From: UBA6927 sp022447855
Lineage (GTDB): Bacteria > Chloroflexota > Dehalococcoidia > Lucifugimonadales > UBA6927
DNA length: 64,000 nt
NCBI GenBank assembly: GCA_022447855.1
Contig: JAKUTX010000007.1
Span: 1 to 64,000, forward strand
Direction: 5' to 3'
Part shown: positions 7,733 through 17,596 of the stretch, piece after piece
Layout: the number at the start of each line of letters is the position of its first letter
How positions within the stretch are numbered: the first letter of the stretch is position 1
Made by a program: the position numbers and the translations under genes
The notes under the pieces: model-generated
Told to the model about the DNA's origin: nothing
The model's input: only the letters and a program-made list of their open reading frames with translations
The model's database searches: none

Positions 7733-10700
7733 TTAAATTCGGACAATTCCTAGTGTAACTTTTAATCCGTCAAAAATTTGTTCTTCTGAGAAAGCATTTG
7801 TTGGTGGGATTTCATTAATTAATTTTTCAGATAATGTTTCCCGAGAAAAATAATTTTTATTGTCTGCAATTGCTGAAACTATTTCATTATCTCCAAAATA
7901 AAAAGTTTCGATATGATCTGTAATTTCGAATCCAGCATTTTTTCGCATTGTTTGGATTCTGTGAACGATCTCGCGTGCTATACCTTCGTTGATTAGGCTG
8001 CTAGTGAGTTTGGTGGCAATTGCGACAACGTAATTATTTTCTTCAGTGGCAGAGAATCCTTCTTTGCCTTTTCCAATGATTTCAAGTTCACCAGGTAAGA
8101 TTTCATGGCCAGCCAATTCAATTTTGTCTTCGTTTTGAATTTTTGAATGAATTTCTAGAGGATCAGTACGTTTTAATTCTTCTAAAAGATTTCTTACTTC
8201 CTGTCCTAGTCTAGGACCGAGTAAGGCCATATTTGGTTTTATAGAAATATCCATTACTTCAGTTGGGTTTTCGATAATGTTGATATTTTTAATGTTTAAT
8301 TCATCTTTTAATTGTTCGCTTATTTCGGGTAATAATTCTATTTCTATTACTTCCCGAAGTTTTATCTGAACTGAATCAAGTGGTTGCCTTACTTTTATAT
8401 TAGCGTTGTTCCTTGCTGCTCTTCCTAATGAGGATAATTTCATTGCCAGTCTGATTGCTTTAGACAATTTTTCATCTATTAAATCACTGTTGGAAATAGG
8501 GTAATCTTCTAGATGAACACTTTGCTTAGACGTTTTCAGCGATCCTGAAAGGTTTTGGTACATGGATTCACTAAGAAATGGCATGAAGGGAGCCAAAAGT
8601 TTGGACATGGTTAATAAACATTCATGCAATGTGGAATAAGCTGAAAGTTTGTCTGGGTCTACATTTTTACCTTCAACTCTTCCCTCTTTCCAGAAGCGCC
8701 TTCTGCCTCTTCTTACATACCAATTTGAAAGGATTTCTACAAATGATTCAATTGTTCTTGCGGCAGTGTCAGGTTCAAATTTTTCTAGGGAAGTTGTAAC
8801 GCTGTTAATCATGCTATGTAATTCGGATAGAATCCATTGGTCAAGTTGAGAACGATCGCTAATTTTAGGTGCTAATTGATTAGGGTTGTATTCATCTATA
8901 TTTGCGTAAGTGGTAAAAAATGAGTAAACATTCCACAATGGGATAATAAATTGACGACGAACTTCATCTGCATTGTGATACCCAAAGTTTAAATTTGCGG
9001 CCGGGTTATGTTTCATATATAACCAACGCATGCAATCAACACCCATTATGTCTGCAGCATCTTCGAACCAAATTGCATTTCCTTTACTCTTATGCATTTC
9101 TTCACCTTTTTCATCTCGCATCAATGCATAACTAAATACAGTTTTAAAAGGTTCTGTATTTTCGAGTACAGTGCTCATAGTTAATAATGAATAAAACCAG
9201 TTTCGAAATTGACCAGGAAAGCTTTCTGAAATCCAATCAGCAGGAAACCACTTTCTCCAATAATCTGGGTCATCGGTATAATTTAATGTGGAAAAAGGTA
9301 CAATTCCAGCGTCCAGCCATGCATTTCCTACATCCTGAATTCTTGAGATTGGGTTGCTGCATGCTGTGCATTCGATTTTTACATTATCGATCCAAGGTCT
9401 ATGAGGGCTTTGCTCAGAGAATGAATCCCAGCCGGAGATTGCTTTTTCCTTGAGTTCATCTTTACTTCCAATTATTTCAATATGACCACAAGAACATTTA
9501 TAGATTGGTAGAGCTAAGCCGTAGTACCTCTTTTTAGAGATCATCCAATCATCCATGTTTCGAAGCCAATCTAATTCACGATCCATGCCAAAAGACGGAA
9601 CCCAATTGATCTTTTTAGTAACTTTGGCAATCATATGTCTCAGTTCATTCATTGAGATGAACCATTCATCGACTATTCGGAATACAAGTTCTGAGTCGCA
9701 ACGCCAACAAACAGGATATCGATGTAAATAACTATCCAATCTATAGAAGATATTTTTTTCCCTTAAGCTTTGGTAGATTGGTCTATTTACGTCGTAGACG
9801 TTTTGGTTAGTAAAATCACCAAATCCGTCAATAAAATTACCTGATTCGTCTATAGAAGCAATTATTGGCAATCCAAGTTTTCGAGCTAATGCTAAGTCAT
9901 CTTTACCAGCACCTGGTGCGATGTGAACAATTCCTGTTCCCTCAGTTTCGCTTACTTCATCCCATTCGACGATTTGATGTTTAATTCCCTTTTGAACGCT
10001 TAATTCTTCAAAAGGCGCTCTATAAGCTTTTCCAACTAATGATTTGCCGTACATTTCATCAAGTATGGTGAATTTTCCTTCTTTGGCAATTGTAGATTTA
10101 ATCAGGTCTTTAGCTACAAAAAATATTTGATCATTTTGAGCTACTTTTGAATAGATCTTTTCAGGATTTACTGCAGCAGCTACATTTGATGGAAGTGTCC
10201 ATGGAGTTGTTGTCCATACCAAAAGAAACTCGGAAGTTTCCTCTATAAGGGGAAACTTCACATATAATCCAGGGTGTTGAATTTCTTTATAACCTTCAGT
10301 GACAATTTCATGTTGAGATAATCCGGTACCACACCTGGGGCACCAAGGCATTACATCATTACCTTCGTAAATCCATCCACGATTATGACATTCTTTTAGA
10401 AATTTCCAAATAGTGTAGTTATTTTCATCTGACATAGTGTGATAAGAATTATCCCAATGCATCCAATACCCTAATCGAATTGATTGATTTGTAATAATTT
10501 CGGAGAATTTTCGAACTCTTTCCTTACAAAGATTTACAAATTTATCTATTCCAAAAGCTTCGATCTCTCTCTTAGAGCCTAATCCAAGTTCTTTTTCTAC
10601 TTCTACCTCAATCCATAAACCTTGACCATCAAAGCCGTTTTGAAAACGTTGGTCAAATCCTTGCATTGCTTTGAATCGTTGGAACAAATCTTTGTAACTA

Positions 10701-10888
10701 CGTCCCCATGCGTGGTGAGCACCCATTGGGTTGTTAGCTGTTATAGGGCCGTCAATGAATGAAAAGGTTTTTGAGGCACCTGTATTCCTGTCAAGATACT
10801 TTTGCATGATTTGATTTTTGTTCCACCATTCAAAGATTTCTTTTTCCATCTTTAAGAAATCTATCTTTGGAGATACAGCTTTAAACAT
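7733..10888 (-). CDS. ileS: Isoleucyl-tRNA synthetase
   Basis: Charges and proofreads tRNA-Ile. At 1051 residues it has the catalytic Rossmann core, a CP1 editing domain with WTTTPWTLPSN at about 226-236, the KMSKS-equivalent HKSKGN near residue 600, an anticodon-binding domain and a long C-terminal region. Zinc-binding cysteine pairs occur in CPRCG, CWRCD, CSCG and CTAC. The HIGH motif is altered: where many enzymes read PHVGHA this reads MGAHHAWGR (54-63). The length and C-terminal region resemble the longer IleS type. The start follows AGGAA. Confidence 0.95.
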   Translation of the reverse strand: MFKAVSPKIDFLKMEKEIFEWWNKNQIMQKYLDRNTGASKTFSFIDGPITANNPMGAHHAWGRSYKDLFQRFKAMQGFDQRFQNGFDGQGLWIEVEVEKELGLGSKREIEAFGIDKFVNLCKERVRKFSEIITNQSIRLGYWMHWDNSYHTMSDENNYTIWKFLKECHNRGWIYEGNDVMPWCPRCGTGLSQHEIVTEGYKEIQHPGLYVKFPLIEETSEFLLVWTTTPWTLPSNVAAAVNPEKIYSKVAQNDQIFFVAKDLIKSTIAKEGKFTILDEMYGKSLVGKAYRAPFEELSVQKGIKHQIVEWDEVSETEGTGIVHIAPGAGKDDLALARKLGLPIIASIDESGNFIDGFGDFTNQNVYDVNRPIYQSLREKNIFYRLDSYLHRYPVCWRCDSELVFRIVDEWFISMNELRHMIAKVTKKINWVPSFGMDRELDWLRNMDDWMISKKRYYGLALPIYKCSCGHIEIIGSKDELKEKAISGWDSFSEQSPHRPWIDNVKIECTACSNPISRIQDVGNAWLDAGIVPFSTLNYTDDPDYWRKWFPADWISESFPGQFRNWFYSLLTMSTVLENTEPFKTVFSYALMRDEKGEEMHKSKGNAIWFEDAADIMGVDCMRWLYMKHNPAANLNFGYHNADEVRRQFIIPLWNVYSFFTTYANIDEYNPNQLAPKISDRSQLDQWILSELHSMINSVTTSLEKFEPDTAARTIESFVEILSNWYVRRGRRRFWKEGRVEGKNVDPDKLSAYSTLHECLLTMSKLLAPFMPFLSESMYQNLSGSLKTSKQSVHLEDYPISNSDLIDEKLSKAIRLAMKLSSLGRAARNNANIKVRQPLDSVQIKLREVIEIELLPEISEQLKDELNIKNINIIENPTEVMDISIKPNMALLGPRLGQEVRNLLEELKRTDPLEIHSKIQNEDKIELAGHEILPGELEIIGKGKEGFSATEENNYVVAIATKLTSSLINEGIAREIVHRIQTMRKNAGFEITDHIETFYFGDNEIVSAIADNKNYFSRETLSEKLINEIPPTNAFSEEQIFDGLKVTLGIVRI

Positions 10889-10979
10889 AGATGAGTTCCT
10901 ATCTTGGCAACATTTGGAATAGTTTCATTTTTGGGAAATTTTGAACTATTTGTTAATTAATTATATTAGAATTAGATAT

Positions 10980-12146
10980 CTAAATTCTAGAGTTTGTATC
11001 TAGTGAATTTGTCAATCGTCTAATTACTTCTTCAGATACTTCGGGGAGTTTCGCTGGGATTTCTATATTTTCATCATTTTGAATGATAGTAGTTCTTTTG
11101 ATTAGTTTGATTGCATTTAAAAAGTCAGATTTTGAAATATACTCGGCCCCAATATTTCCTTTAGGGTCTCTTATATTAGATGTTGCGTTATGCCAATTTC
11201 CTAATGGAAGGGCAATGCCAGTCACATTATATCCTTCTTGAGCGAATGCTGTCGCTTCACATGCGCCTCCACTCATTAGATGCCTTTGAAAAACGAAATT
11301 TGGGTCTTCTTTCTGTAAGCTTTTAGCTGAATTGTAAAGTATCAGTTCCGCGGTTGCATCAAAAGTGGTTAACGCGTCTCCGGTACGAATAATTGGTCCA
11401 TCACCCTGTATTACACCAGGTATTATAGGGCTTGCCTCTATAGATATGATTGTTGAATTCATTGGGATTGTTTTGTTCTTTGCTAATAATCGAGCTCCAA
11501 TTAAGCCTACTTCTTCTGCACGAGTAAAGATTGTGAAAACATTAGCAGTTTTTTCATTAGTTACCAAATACTCCAAAGTGGATAACATTGCGCTACAGCC
11601 TGCTAAATCGTCAAGAGCACGTGCAGTGATAATTTCATTAGTGGAGTGAAATTCTTCTACATCAAAAATTACCTGAACAGGAGGAGTGAGTTTTGTTGAT
11701 TCGAGGATTTGAATTTCTAGATTGTTTTTTGAGTAGTTTTTAGAGTTTTGGGATTCTTTTAAAGGCTTTGATATGGCTGGAATCCTTTCTCCAGAACTTG
11801 TTACAATTGATACAGGAAACGTTCGATTAAAGACTGCAAATGGAACGCCTCCAAGGGGTTTCGCAAGATATTTGTCAGTATGTCCATTTAATTGTTCAAG
11901 TAGCTCTATGCCTGGATGATCCATATGTGCTATCAGGGCAACTGGAGAAGTATTTTTAATGTTTCCATTTGTATATCTGCAGATTATATTTCCAAATTGG
12001 TCGGTTTTAAATTTTAATTGCAAAGAATCTAGGTAACTTTGGATATAATCTGAAAGCGCTGCCTCGTAATATGGGGAGGAGGGAATTTCCATAAGACGCT
12101 TTAGAGTCGAAATTTCATTATTAGAATTATTTGCCAGTTTGCTCAT
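10980..12146 (-). CDS. M42/M20-type zinc aminopeptidase
   Basis: A cytoplasmic co-catalytic zinc peptidase of about 388 residues, probably clipping N-terminal residues from short peptides. Metal-ligand motifs in order are AHMDHPG, ARALDDLAG, RAEEVGLIGA, SIEASP and a terminal NWHN histidine. The start is placed at 12146, where GAGGA lies 6 bases upstream; an in-frame ATG at 12170 would place that Shine-Dalgarno inside the gene. It precedes ileS on the same strand by 91 bases. Exact substrate specificity cannot be inferred. Confidence 0.85.
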   Translation of the reverse strand: MSKLANNSNNEISTLKRLMEIPSSPYYEAALSDYIQSYLDSLQLKFKTDQFGNIICRYTNGNIKNTSPVALIAHMDHPGIELLEQLNGHTDKYLAKPLGGVPFAVFNRTFPVSIVTSSGERIPAISKPLKESQNSKNYSKNNLEIQILESTKLTPPVQVIFDVEEFHSTNEIITARALDDLAGCSAMLSTLEYLVTNEKTANVFTIFTRAEEVGLIGARLLAKNKTIPMNSTIISIEASPIIPGVIQGDGPIIRTGDALTTFDATAELILYNSAKSLQKEDPNFVFQRHLMSGGACEATAFAQEGYNVTGIALPLGNWHNATSNIRDPKGNIGAEYISKSDFLNAIKLIKRTTIIQNDENIEIPAKLPEVSEEVIRRLTNSLDTNSRI

Positions 12147-12278
12147 TAAAATCCTCAGCACAACTTTCACATTTATGCGATATTATTACCAAGTATATTA
12201 TCAAATAATCCTAAATTGACTCTTTGAATATTATTAATTGATTTTCTAACATTCCGCATGTTTAGGAGGAATATTTAA

Positions 12279-12977
12279 ATGGACCATCTAAAATTAGAAA
12301 TTCCCTTTAAATCATTTGTAAGAATGCCTAATGGATTACAGTGGTATAAGGACGAATTATATGTAATGGATCAATTCACTGATGATGTTTTTGTGATTAG
12401 TGATAAAGGTAATGTTTTGAAAATAATTAATACTCAGACTGAGAATGGTTCTGGGATTACTATTGGAGGAGGGTTTCTTTGGACAGCTTCAAATGGCCAA
12501 ACTCGAGCTAGGCCATTTAGGGATCATGATGATCATTCTTCGAAAGTGATTAAAATAGATTTAAATACAGGTGAATCTTTAGATTGTTTTCCGACTCCTG
12601 AAGCGTCTGGGATTCATGGGATTGAATGGGATGAAGGGAATTTGTGGATTACCGCCACCTCATTGAAATCACTATTTCTGATTGATGGATCAAATTTTGA
12701 GATTCTACATCAGATTCCTTGCAATTTAAAAGTTCTACATGGTCTTGCAAAAGATGGAGAAGGTATTTGGTGCTCAGATAGGGGTGCTAAGAAAATTGTG
12801 AAATTCCATAAAAAATCTGGAGAGGTGATGGATGAGATTATATTACCACCTGATGGCCCGGATCCTCATGGTTTGAGCATTTCAAAAGGTGTGCTATGGT
12901 ATTCCGATGCTGATTTTCCGCCTCCTAGTTCAAGGGGATATCCAGAGATAGGATTCATTCAAAAAAGATGTGAATAA
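12279..12977 (+). CDS. Small beta-propeller protein (SMP-30/NHL/Vgb-like)
   Basis: The 232-residue protein shows repeated short strands with the pattern G-L-x-W or G-I-x-W (NGLQWYKDELYVMD, HGIEWDEGNLWITA, HGLAKDGEGIWCSD, HGLSISKGVLWYSD). These are blades of a propeller related to SMP-30/gluconolactonase, streptogramin lyase or glutaminyl cyclase-like folds. No signal peptide is visible. AGGAGG lies 9 bases before the ATG. It is slightly short for a six-bladed propeller. Enzymatic function is unknown; sugar-lactone hydrolysis is one possibility. Confidence 0.6.
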   Translation: MDHLKLEIPFKSFVRMPNGLQWYKDELYVMDQFTDDVFVISDKGNVLKIINTQTENGSGITIGGGFLWTASNGQTRARPFRDHDDHSSKVIKIDLNTGESLDCFPTPEASGIHGIEWDEGNLWITATSLKSLFLIDGSNFEILHQIPCNLKVLHGLAKDGEGIWCSDRGAKKIVKFHKKSGEVMDEIILPPDGPDPHGLSISKGVLWYSDADFPPPSSRGYPEIGFIQKRCE

Positions 12978-13047
12978 ATGGATTTTCAAGTACACTGTGA
13001 TTAAATATTTGACTGATAATGTGCATTTTTAATTCTGGGAACAAAAT

Positions 13048-13968
13048 ATGGTTGGGAAATTAATGGGAAGATTTAATTTAATCGTTGGATCTGATGGTAT
13101 TTTAAGCCAATATATTGCTTTATCTAAGCCAAAAATCATTTTACTATTGCTTTTAACAGCGTTGGGCGGGATGTTTCTTGGAGAAAATGGATTTCCAAAT
13201 ATTTTGCTTGTTTTCAACGTTTTATTAGGTGGCACGCTAGCATCAGCAGGAGCGAATGCAATAAATCAATATTTAGATCGAGATATAGATGCCCAAATGA
13301 AGCGTACTCGTAAACGTCCTATTATTTCAGGGAGAATAAAACCTAGTCATGCTTGGATTTTTGGAGTTTTTCTTAATTTAGTTGCATTTGTTTGGTTAAT
13401 GTTTGGTGTGAATATAATAGCAGCATTATTGACTTTATCTGCAACACTATTTTATGTATTTGTCTACACGATTTTTTTGAAACGATCAAGCACTCAAAAT
13501 ATTGTTATTGGTGGTGCTGCTGGATCGATACCTCCTGTTGTTGGGTGGGTTGCAGTTACTGGTGAATTAACCTGGCCTGCTCTATTTTTGTTTGCTATAG
13601 TTTTCTTTTGGACTCCGCCGCATTTTTGGGCGCTTGCTTTGTTGATTAAAGATGATTATGAAAGAGTGAATGTTCCAATGTTACCTGTTGTGGAGGGAGT
13701 AGACAGCACTAAACGATCAATATTTTTGTATACAGTGGTGATGCTTTTTCTAACTACAGCTTTTTGGATATTCTCCTATTTTTTGATGCCCGAATTGCTT
13801 GGATGGATTTATTTGACAGGTAGTTTATTACTTAGTTCAGGATTTATTTTTTTCGCTTGGCAATTACTTCGCAAGGTAGATATTGACGGAGCGAAAACTT
13901 TATATTTGTATTCATTGTTATATTTAGCGTTGGTTTATGTATTACTAATGGTTGATAGCATTGTATAG
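13048..13968 (+). CDS. ctaB: Protoheme IX farnesyltransferase (heme O synthase)
   Basis: An integral membrane UbiA-family prenyltransferase that adds a farnesyl group to heme B to make heme O for a terminal oxidase. The 306-residue protein has about eight or nine hydrophobic helices and the signature NAINQYLDRDIDAQMKRTRKRP at about 71-92, with the Mg2+-binding aspartates. It implies aerobic respiration with a heme-copper oxidase encoded elsewhere. It lies between the propeller gene and serS, with about 70 and 32 bases of spacing. Confidence 0.93.
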   Translation: MVGKLMGRFNLIVGSDGILSQYIALSKPKIILLLLLTALGGMFLGENGFPNILLVFNVLLGGTLASAGANAINQYLDRDIDAQMKRTRKRPIISGRIKPSHAWIFGVFLNLVAFVWLMFGVNIIAALLTLSATLFYVFVYTIFLKRSSTQNIVIGGAAGSIPPVVGWVAVTGELTWPALFLFAIVFFWTPPHFWALALLIKDDYERVNVPMLPVVEGVDSTKRSIFLYTVVMLFLTTAFWIFSYFLMPELLGWIYLTGSLLLSSGFIFFAWQLLRKVDIDGAKTLYLYSLLYLALVYVLLMVDSIV

Positions 13969-14000
13969 AAAATTATTTAGTTCGATTAAAAGGTGATTTA

Positions 14001-15263
14001 GTGATCGACATAGAAAAATTGCGCAAAGACCCTGACTTAGTCAAAGAAGCCATGAATTCTAGAGGTGAAAATCTAGACGTAATGTCCATTTTGGAAAAAG
14101 ATCATCGTTTGCGTCAGTTGATAGTTGAAGTTGAATCTCTACGTGCGAGACGTAATGAAGTTAGTAAAGATATTGGAAAGTCTGGGGATAAACCGAGGCG
14201 ACTAATTGATGAAATGCGATTGGTTGGGGAAAAAATTAGCCATCTAGATGCCGAACGTACTCAATTAGATAACGAGATTAGGGCAATGCTTTTGCAAATA
14301 CCTAACCTTCCTGCTGATGACGTTCCTTTTGGGAAAACTGAGGAAAGTAATTTAGTTATTGAAACTCAAGGAACTTTACCTAACTTTAATTTTAAACCAC
14401 TTCCACATTGGGAGCTTGCAGAAACTTTGGGAATAATTGATTTCGAAAGAGGAGCTAAAATTGCAGGTTCTAGGTTTTTTGTTTTAACTCAAAAAGGGGC
14501 AAGATTGCAGAGAGCATTAATTAATTGGTTCCTTGACTTTCATACTGAGCAAAATTTTTTTAAGGAATTGTATGTTCCTTATTTGTTAACTAATGATTCA
14601 GCAGTTGCAAATGGCAATTTGCCTAAATTTGCGGATACTATGTACCGTGATACTGAAGATGATTTGTGGTTGGTTCCAACGGCTGAAATGGCAATTACTA
14701 ACATGCATAGGAATGAAATCTTACCAGCAGGATCTTTGCCGATTTCTTATGTTGCACATACTCCGTCTTTTAGAAGGGAACGTGCAGCAGCGGGTAGAGA
14801 TACTAGAGGAATGAAGAGAGTACATCAGTTTGAAAAAGTTGAATTGTATAAATTTGTAGAGCCAGATGATTCATCGGATGCTTTAGATGATTTATTAGAG
14901 CAAGTAAAAAAATTATGTACTCTATTAAATTTGCCCTATCGAATTGTTCAATTGTGTAGTGGAGATTTAGGGTTTCAATCATCAAAAAGTTTTGATGTAG
15001 AAGTTTGGGCTGCTGGAAGTCAGGAGTGGTTGGAGGTCAGTACGTGTTCAAATTGTGTTGACTTTCAAGCTCGCAGGGCTTCAATAAGATATAGAGATGA
15101 ATCTTCTGGAAAACCAAAATTTGTTCATACACTTAATGGTTCTGGAATGGCTTTGCCTAGAGTGATTATTTCTATATTAGAAAATTTTCAGAATCATGAT
15201 GGATCGGTAAATATTCCAGAAGTTTTGTGGCCTTATACAGGATTCAAAAAAATTGAAAATTAA
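14001..15263 (+). CDS. serS: Seryl-tRNA synthetase
   Basis: Charges tRNA-Ser. The 420-residue protein has the N-terminal antiparallel coiled-coil arm (residues 30-110, with RARRNEVSKDIGKS) and a class II core with motif 2 FRRERAAAGRDTRGMKRVHQF and motif 3 NGSGMALPRVIISILEN. It starts with GTG at 14001, preceded by AAGGTGA. Its 3' end faces the acyl-CoA ligase with only 12 bases between stop codons. Confidence 0.95.
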   Translation: MIDIEKLRKDPDLVKEAMNSRGENLDVMSILEKDHRLRQLIVEVESLRARRNEVSKDIGKSGDKPRRLIDEMRLVGEKISHLDAERTQLDNEIRAMLLQIPNLPADDVPFGKTEESNLVIETQGTLPNFNFKPLPHWELAETLGIIDFERGAKIAGSRFFVLTQKGARLQRALINWFLDFHTEQNFFKELYVPYLLTNDSAVANGNLPKFADTMYRDTEDDLWLVPTAEMAITNMHRNEILPAGSLPISYVAHTPSFRRERAAAGRDTRGMKRVHQFEKVELYKFVEPDDSSDALDDLLEQVKKLCTLLNLPYRIVQLCSGDLGFQSSKSFDVEVWAAGSQEWLEVSTCSNCVDFQARRASIRYRDESSGKPKFVHTLNGSGMALPRVIISILENFQNHDGSVNIPEVLWPYTGFKKIEN

Positions 15264-15275
15264 ATTTGTTTGATT

Positions 15276-16823
15276 TTACCCATAAGAGTCTCTAAGAAAT
15301 TGCTTGTTGATTTTACCTAGAGGGTTTCTTGGAATGGCGTCGACAAATATCACTGATTCAGGTTTTTTATAACTTGCAAGATTTTCATGACAAAAATCTA
15401 TTATAATTTCTTCATTCACACTATTTGAATCGTCTGCAACAATTATAGCAAGAATTTTTTCTCCCCATTGATCATCTGGGACACCTATGACTGCGCAATC
15501 AATTATTGAGATATGCTTTTGAATGATATCTTCAATCTCTGCTGGAGAGATAAGTTCACCTCCTCTTTTAATTATGTCTTTTGAGCGCCCCACCAAGAAA
15601 ATATATCCGTCATTGTCAAAATATCCTAGGTCTCCGGTATGTAACCAATTGTTTTTAATTGCGTGAGAGGTTTCGGAGGTTTGTTCCCAATATCCTTTCA
15701 TAATTCTTGATCCGCGGGCTATAATTTCTCCTATATTTCCTGTTTTTAATTCATTACCACTTTCATCAACTATTCTAATTTCAATGTCTTCGAGCGGTTT
15801 GCCTATAGAAGATAAACGTCGGATTTTAAGGTTCTTTTCAGTATTATTCCCTTCGATTTTATGATCATCTGGCATTAATGCCGTAATTGTTGCACCTGAT
15901 TCTGTTTGACCGAAAGCATTAATAAATTTCACATGTGGGAATTTGTCTATTGCGTCTAAGATTACTTTTACAGGCATTGGAGCTGCACCGTAAGTAATTA
16001 CTTCTAGGCTCCTTAGGTTATAGTCTGTAAAATTTGGATGTTCTATGATTGTTTTAAGCATTGTAGGGACCATCATTGCACGGTTGACTAATTTATCCTG
16101 CACAAGTTGCAACCATTCGGTTGGTTCGAATTGCTTCTGTATGATTAAAGTTCTACCGGCATATATTCCCGAAATCATCGCTTGTATTCCGGCAATATGG
16201 TACATAGGAACTGTGAGCAAATTGCTTTCTTTTACCTCAGGATCTGCCGGAGACACGTTGTTTAAAGTATAGGAGGTAAAACTTTCATGAGAAAGCATTA
16301 CTCCTTTTGGGGTTCCTGTAGTTCCTGATGTAAACATAATCATTGTTAAGTCTGAATCTTCATGTGTTGGATATACTTCTTCTGGGTTCCCGTTAGTAAG
16401 AAGAGTTTCGTATTGTATAAATTGACCCGATGTAGTTTCTAAAGAGATATATTTTTTTACGGATTGAATTTTATTTACACAATCATGAATTAATTTGACA
16501 TATCGATTACCAAAGAGAACAATTTTTGGTTTTGCGGCTTCGAGTACCTTCAAAAGTTCTACTTCTTTTAAACGATAATTAATGGGTACATAGATAGCAT
16601 CTAATTTAGCTGCTGCAAAATATGTTTCAATATGTTGGTTTGAATTAACATCAAGCAGAGCAATACGATCACCTTTTTCTATTCCCATTTCAGAAAATGC
16701 GTTCGCTAATAGGTTGGATCGGTGATTTATTTCTTTGTAAGAGAATTTTTGATTTTCAAAAATTACTGCAGTACGATCTGGGACTATTGAGCTAGAGATT
16801 TCTAACAATTCGCAAGTATTCAT
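15276..16823 (-). CDS. Acyl-CoA synthetase (AMP-dependent ligase)
   Basis: Activates a carboxylic acid to its acyl-CoA through an acyl-adenylate. The 515-residue ANL-family protein has the P-loop FTSGTTGTPKG at about 168-178, YGAAPMP, the FGQTESG motif, HTGDLGYFDNDGYIFLVGR with the hinge region, and the C-terminal catalytic lysine in NPLGKINK. It is last in a minus-strand unit after two crotonase genes, pointing to breakdown of a fatty, branched or aromatic acid. The acid it uses cannot be read from the sequence; FadD-like and MenE-like enzymes share these motifs. Confidence 0.9.
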   Translation of the reverse strand: MNTCELLEISSSIVPDRTAVIFENQKFSYKEINHRSNLLANAFSEMGIEKGDRIALLDVNSNQHIETYFAAAKLDAIYVPINYRLKEVELLKVLEAAKPKIVLFGNRYVKLIHDCVNKIQSVKKYISLETTSGQFIQYETLLTNGNPEEVYPTHEDSDLTMIMFTSGTTGTPKGVMLSHESFTSYTLNNVSPADPEVKESNLLTVPMYHIAGIQAMISGIYAGRTLIIQKQFEPTEWLQLVQDKLVNRAMMVPTMLKTIIEHPNFTDYNLRSLEVITYGAAPMPVKVILDAIDKFPHVKFINAFGQTESGATITALMPDDHKIEGNNTEKNLKIRRLSSIGKPLEDIEIRIVDESGNELKTGNIGEIIARGSRIMKGYWEQTSETSHAIKNNWLHTGDLGYFDNDGYIFLVGRSKDIIKRGGELISPAEIEDIIQKHISIIDCAVIGVPDDQWGEKILAIIVADDSNSVNEEIIIDFCHENLASYKKPESVIFVDAIPRNPLGKINKQFLRDSYG

Positions 16824-16855
16824 TTGGTATCATTCCAATATGTTTTTATCAAATT

Positions 16856-17596
16856 TTAAGTTCCATAATTTTGTGCGAAAAACTTTTTCACCGCTATATG
16901 TTCTAATTCAAAAACTTCTGGGGTAGATTTTCCAATATTTTTTTTCATATTGGATTTTACAAATCTAACTGCCTCAGGATTTAGATTCGCGAAAAATTGC
17001 GCAAACTCTTCCGCTGCGGGCAATAAATTTGATTCCTCGTATATTCTATGGATAATTCCTGATTTTAAGGCTTCGTTTTCAGAAAAAGTTACACCTGAGA
17101 TCATTAAATCCAAAGAAGAACTCAGATTCATGTTTCTGGGGATGGTTTGAGTGCCTCCAGCACCGGGTATCATACCCAATTGTGTTTCAGGCATTGAGAA
17201 AGTAGTTCCTGCACAAGCTAATCTTAAGTCACATAAATAACTCATTTCTAATCCTGATCCAATTACAGAGCCATGTAAAGCTGCTACAAAAGGCTTGGGG
17301 ATACTCATCCAAAGGCCCCAAATATCACGTTCCCATCGTGCTTGCCTAGAAATAATGGGTGATGGATTGATTTGAAATTCGGTTAAATCCGCGCCTGAGC
17401 AAAAACCTTTTGGTCCGTTACCGGATAATATTACAGATAAGATTTCTTCGTCATCTCTGATTGATTCTAGAATTTGAAAAAGTTCGTCACGCATTTGAAT
17501 ATTATAGGCATTAATCACATTGGGTCTATTTAGAGTAATTTTGGCAACGCCTTTATTTTTTGAATATATGACGGTTTTGAAATCTGAAGATGGCAT
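16856..17596 (-). CDS. Enoyl-CoA hydratase/isomerase (crotonase family)
   Basis: Adds water to or isomerises an enoyl-CoA. The 246-residue protein has the oxyanion-hole motif FCSGADL at about 66-72, and both glutamates that act as general acid and base in classical crotonase are present: E117 in SGLEMS and E137 in MPETQLG, followed by IPGAGGTQ. Its ATG shares one base with the stop of the upstream crotonase-like gene (TAATG), so the two are translationally coupled. The acyl-CoA ligase follows by 32 bases. Confidence 0.9.
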   Translation of the reverse strand: MPSSDFKTVIYSKNKGVAKITLNRPNVINAYNIQMRDELFQILESIRDDEEILSVILSGNGPKGFCSGADLTEFQINPSPIISRQARWERDIWGLWMSIPKPFVAALHGSVIGSGLEMSYLCDLRLACAGTTFSMPETQLGMIPGAGGTQTIPRNMNLSSSLDLMISGVTFSENEALKSGIIHRIYEESNLLPAAEEFAQFFANLNPEAVRFVKSNMKKNIGKSTPEVFELEHIAVKKFFAQNYGT

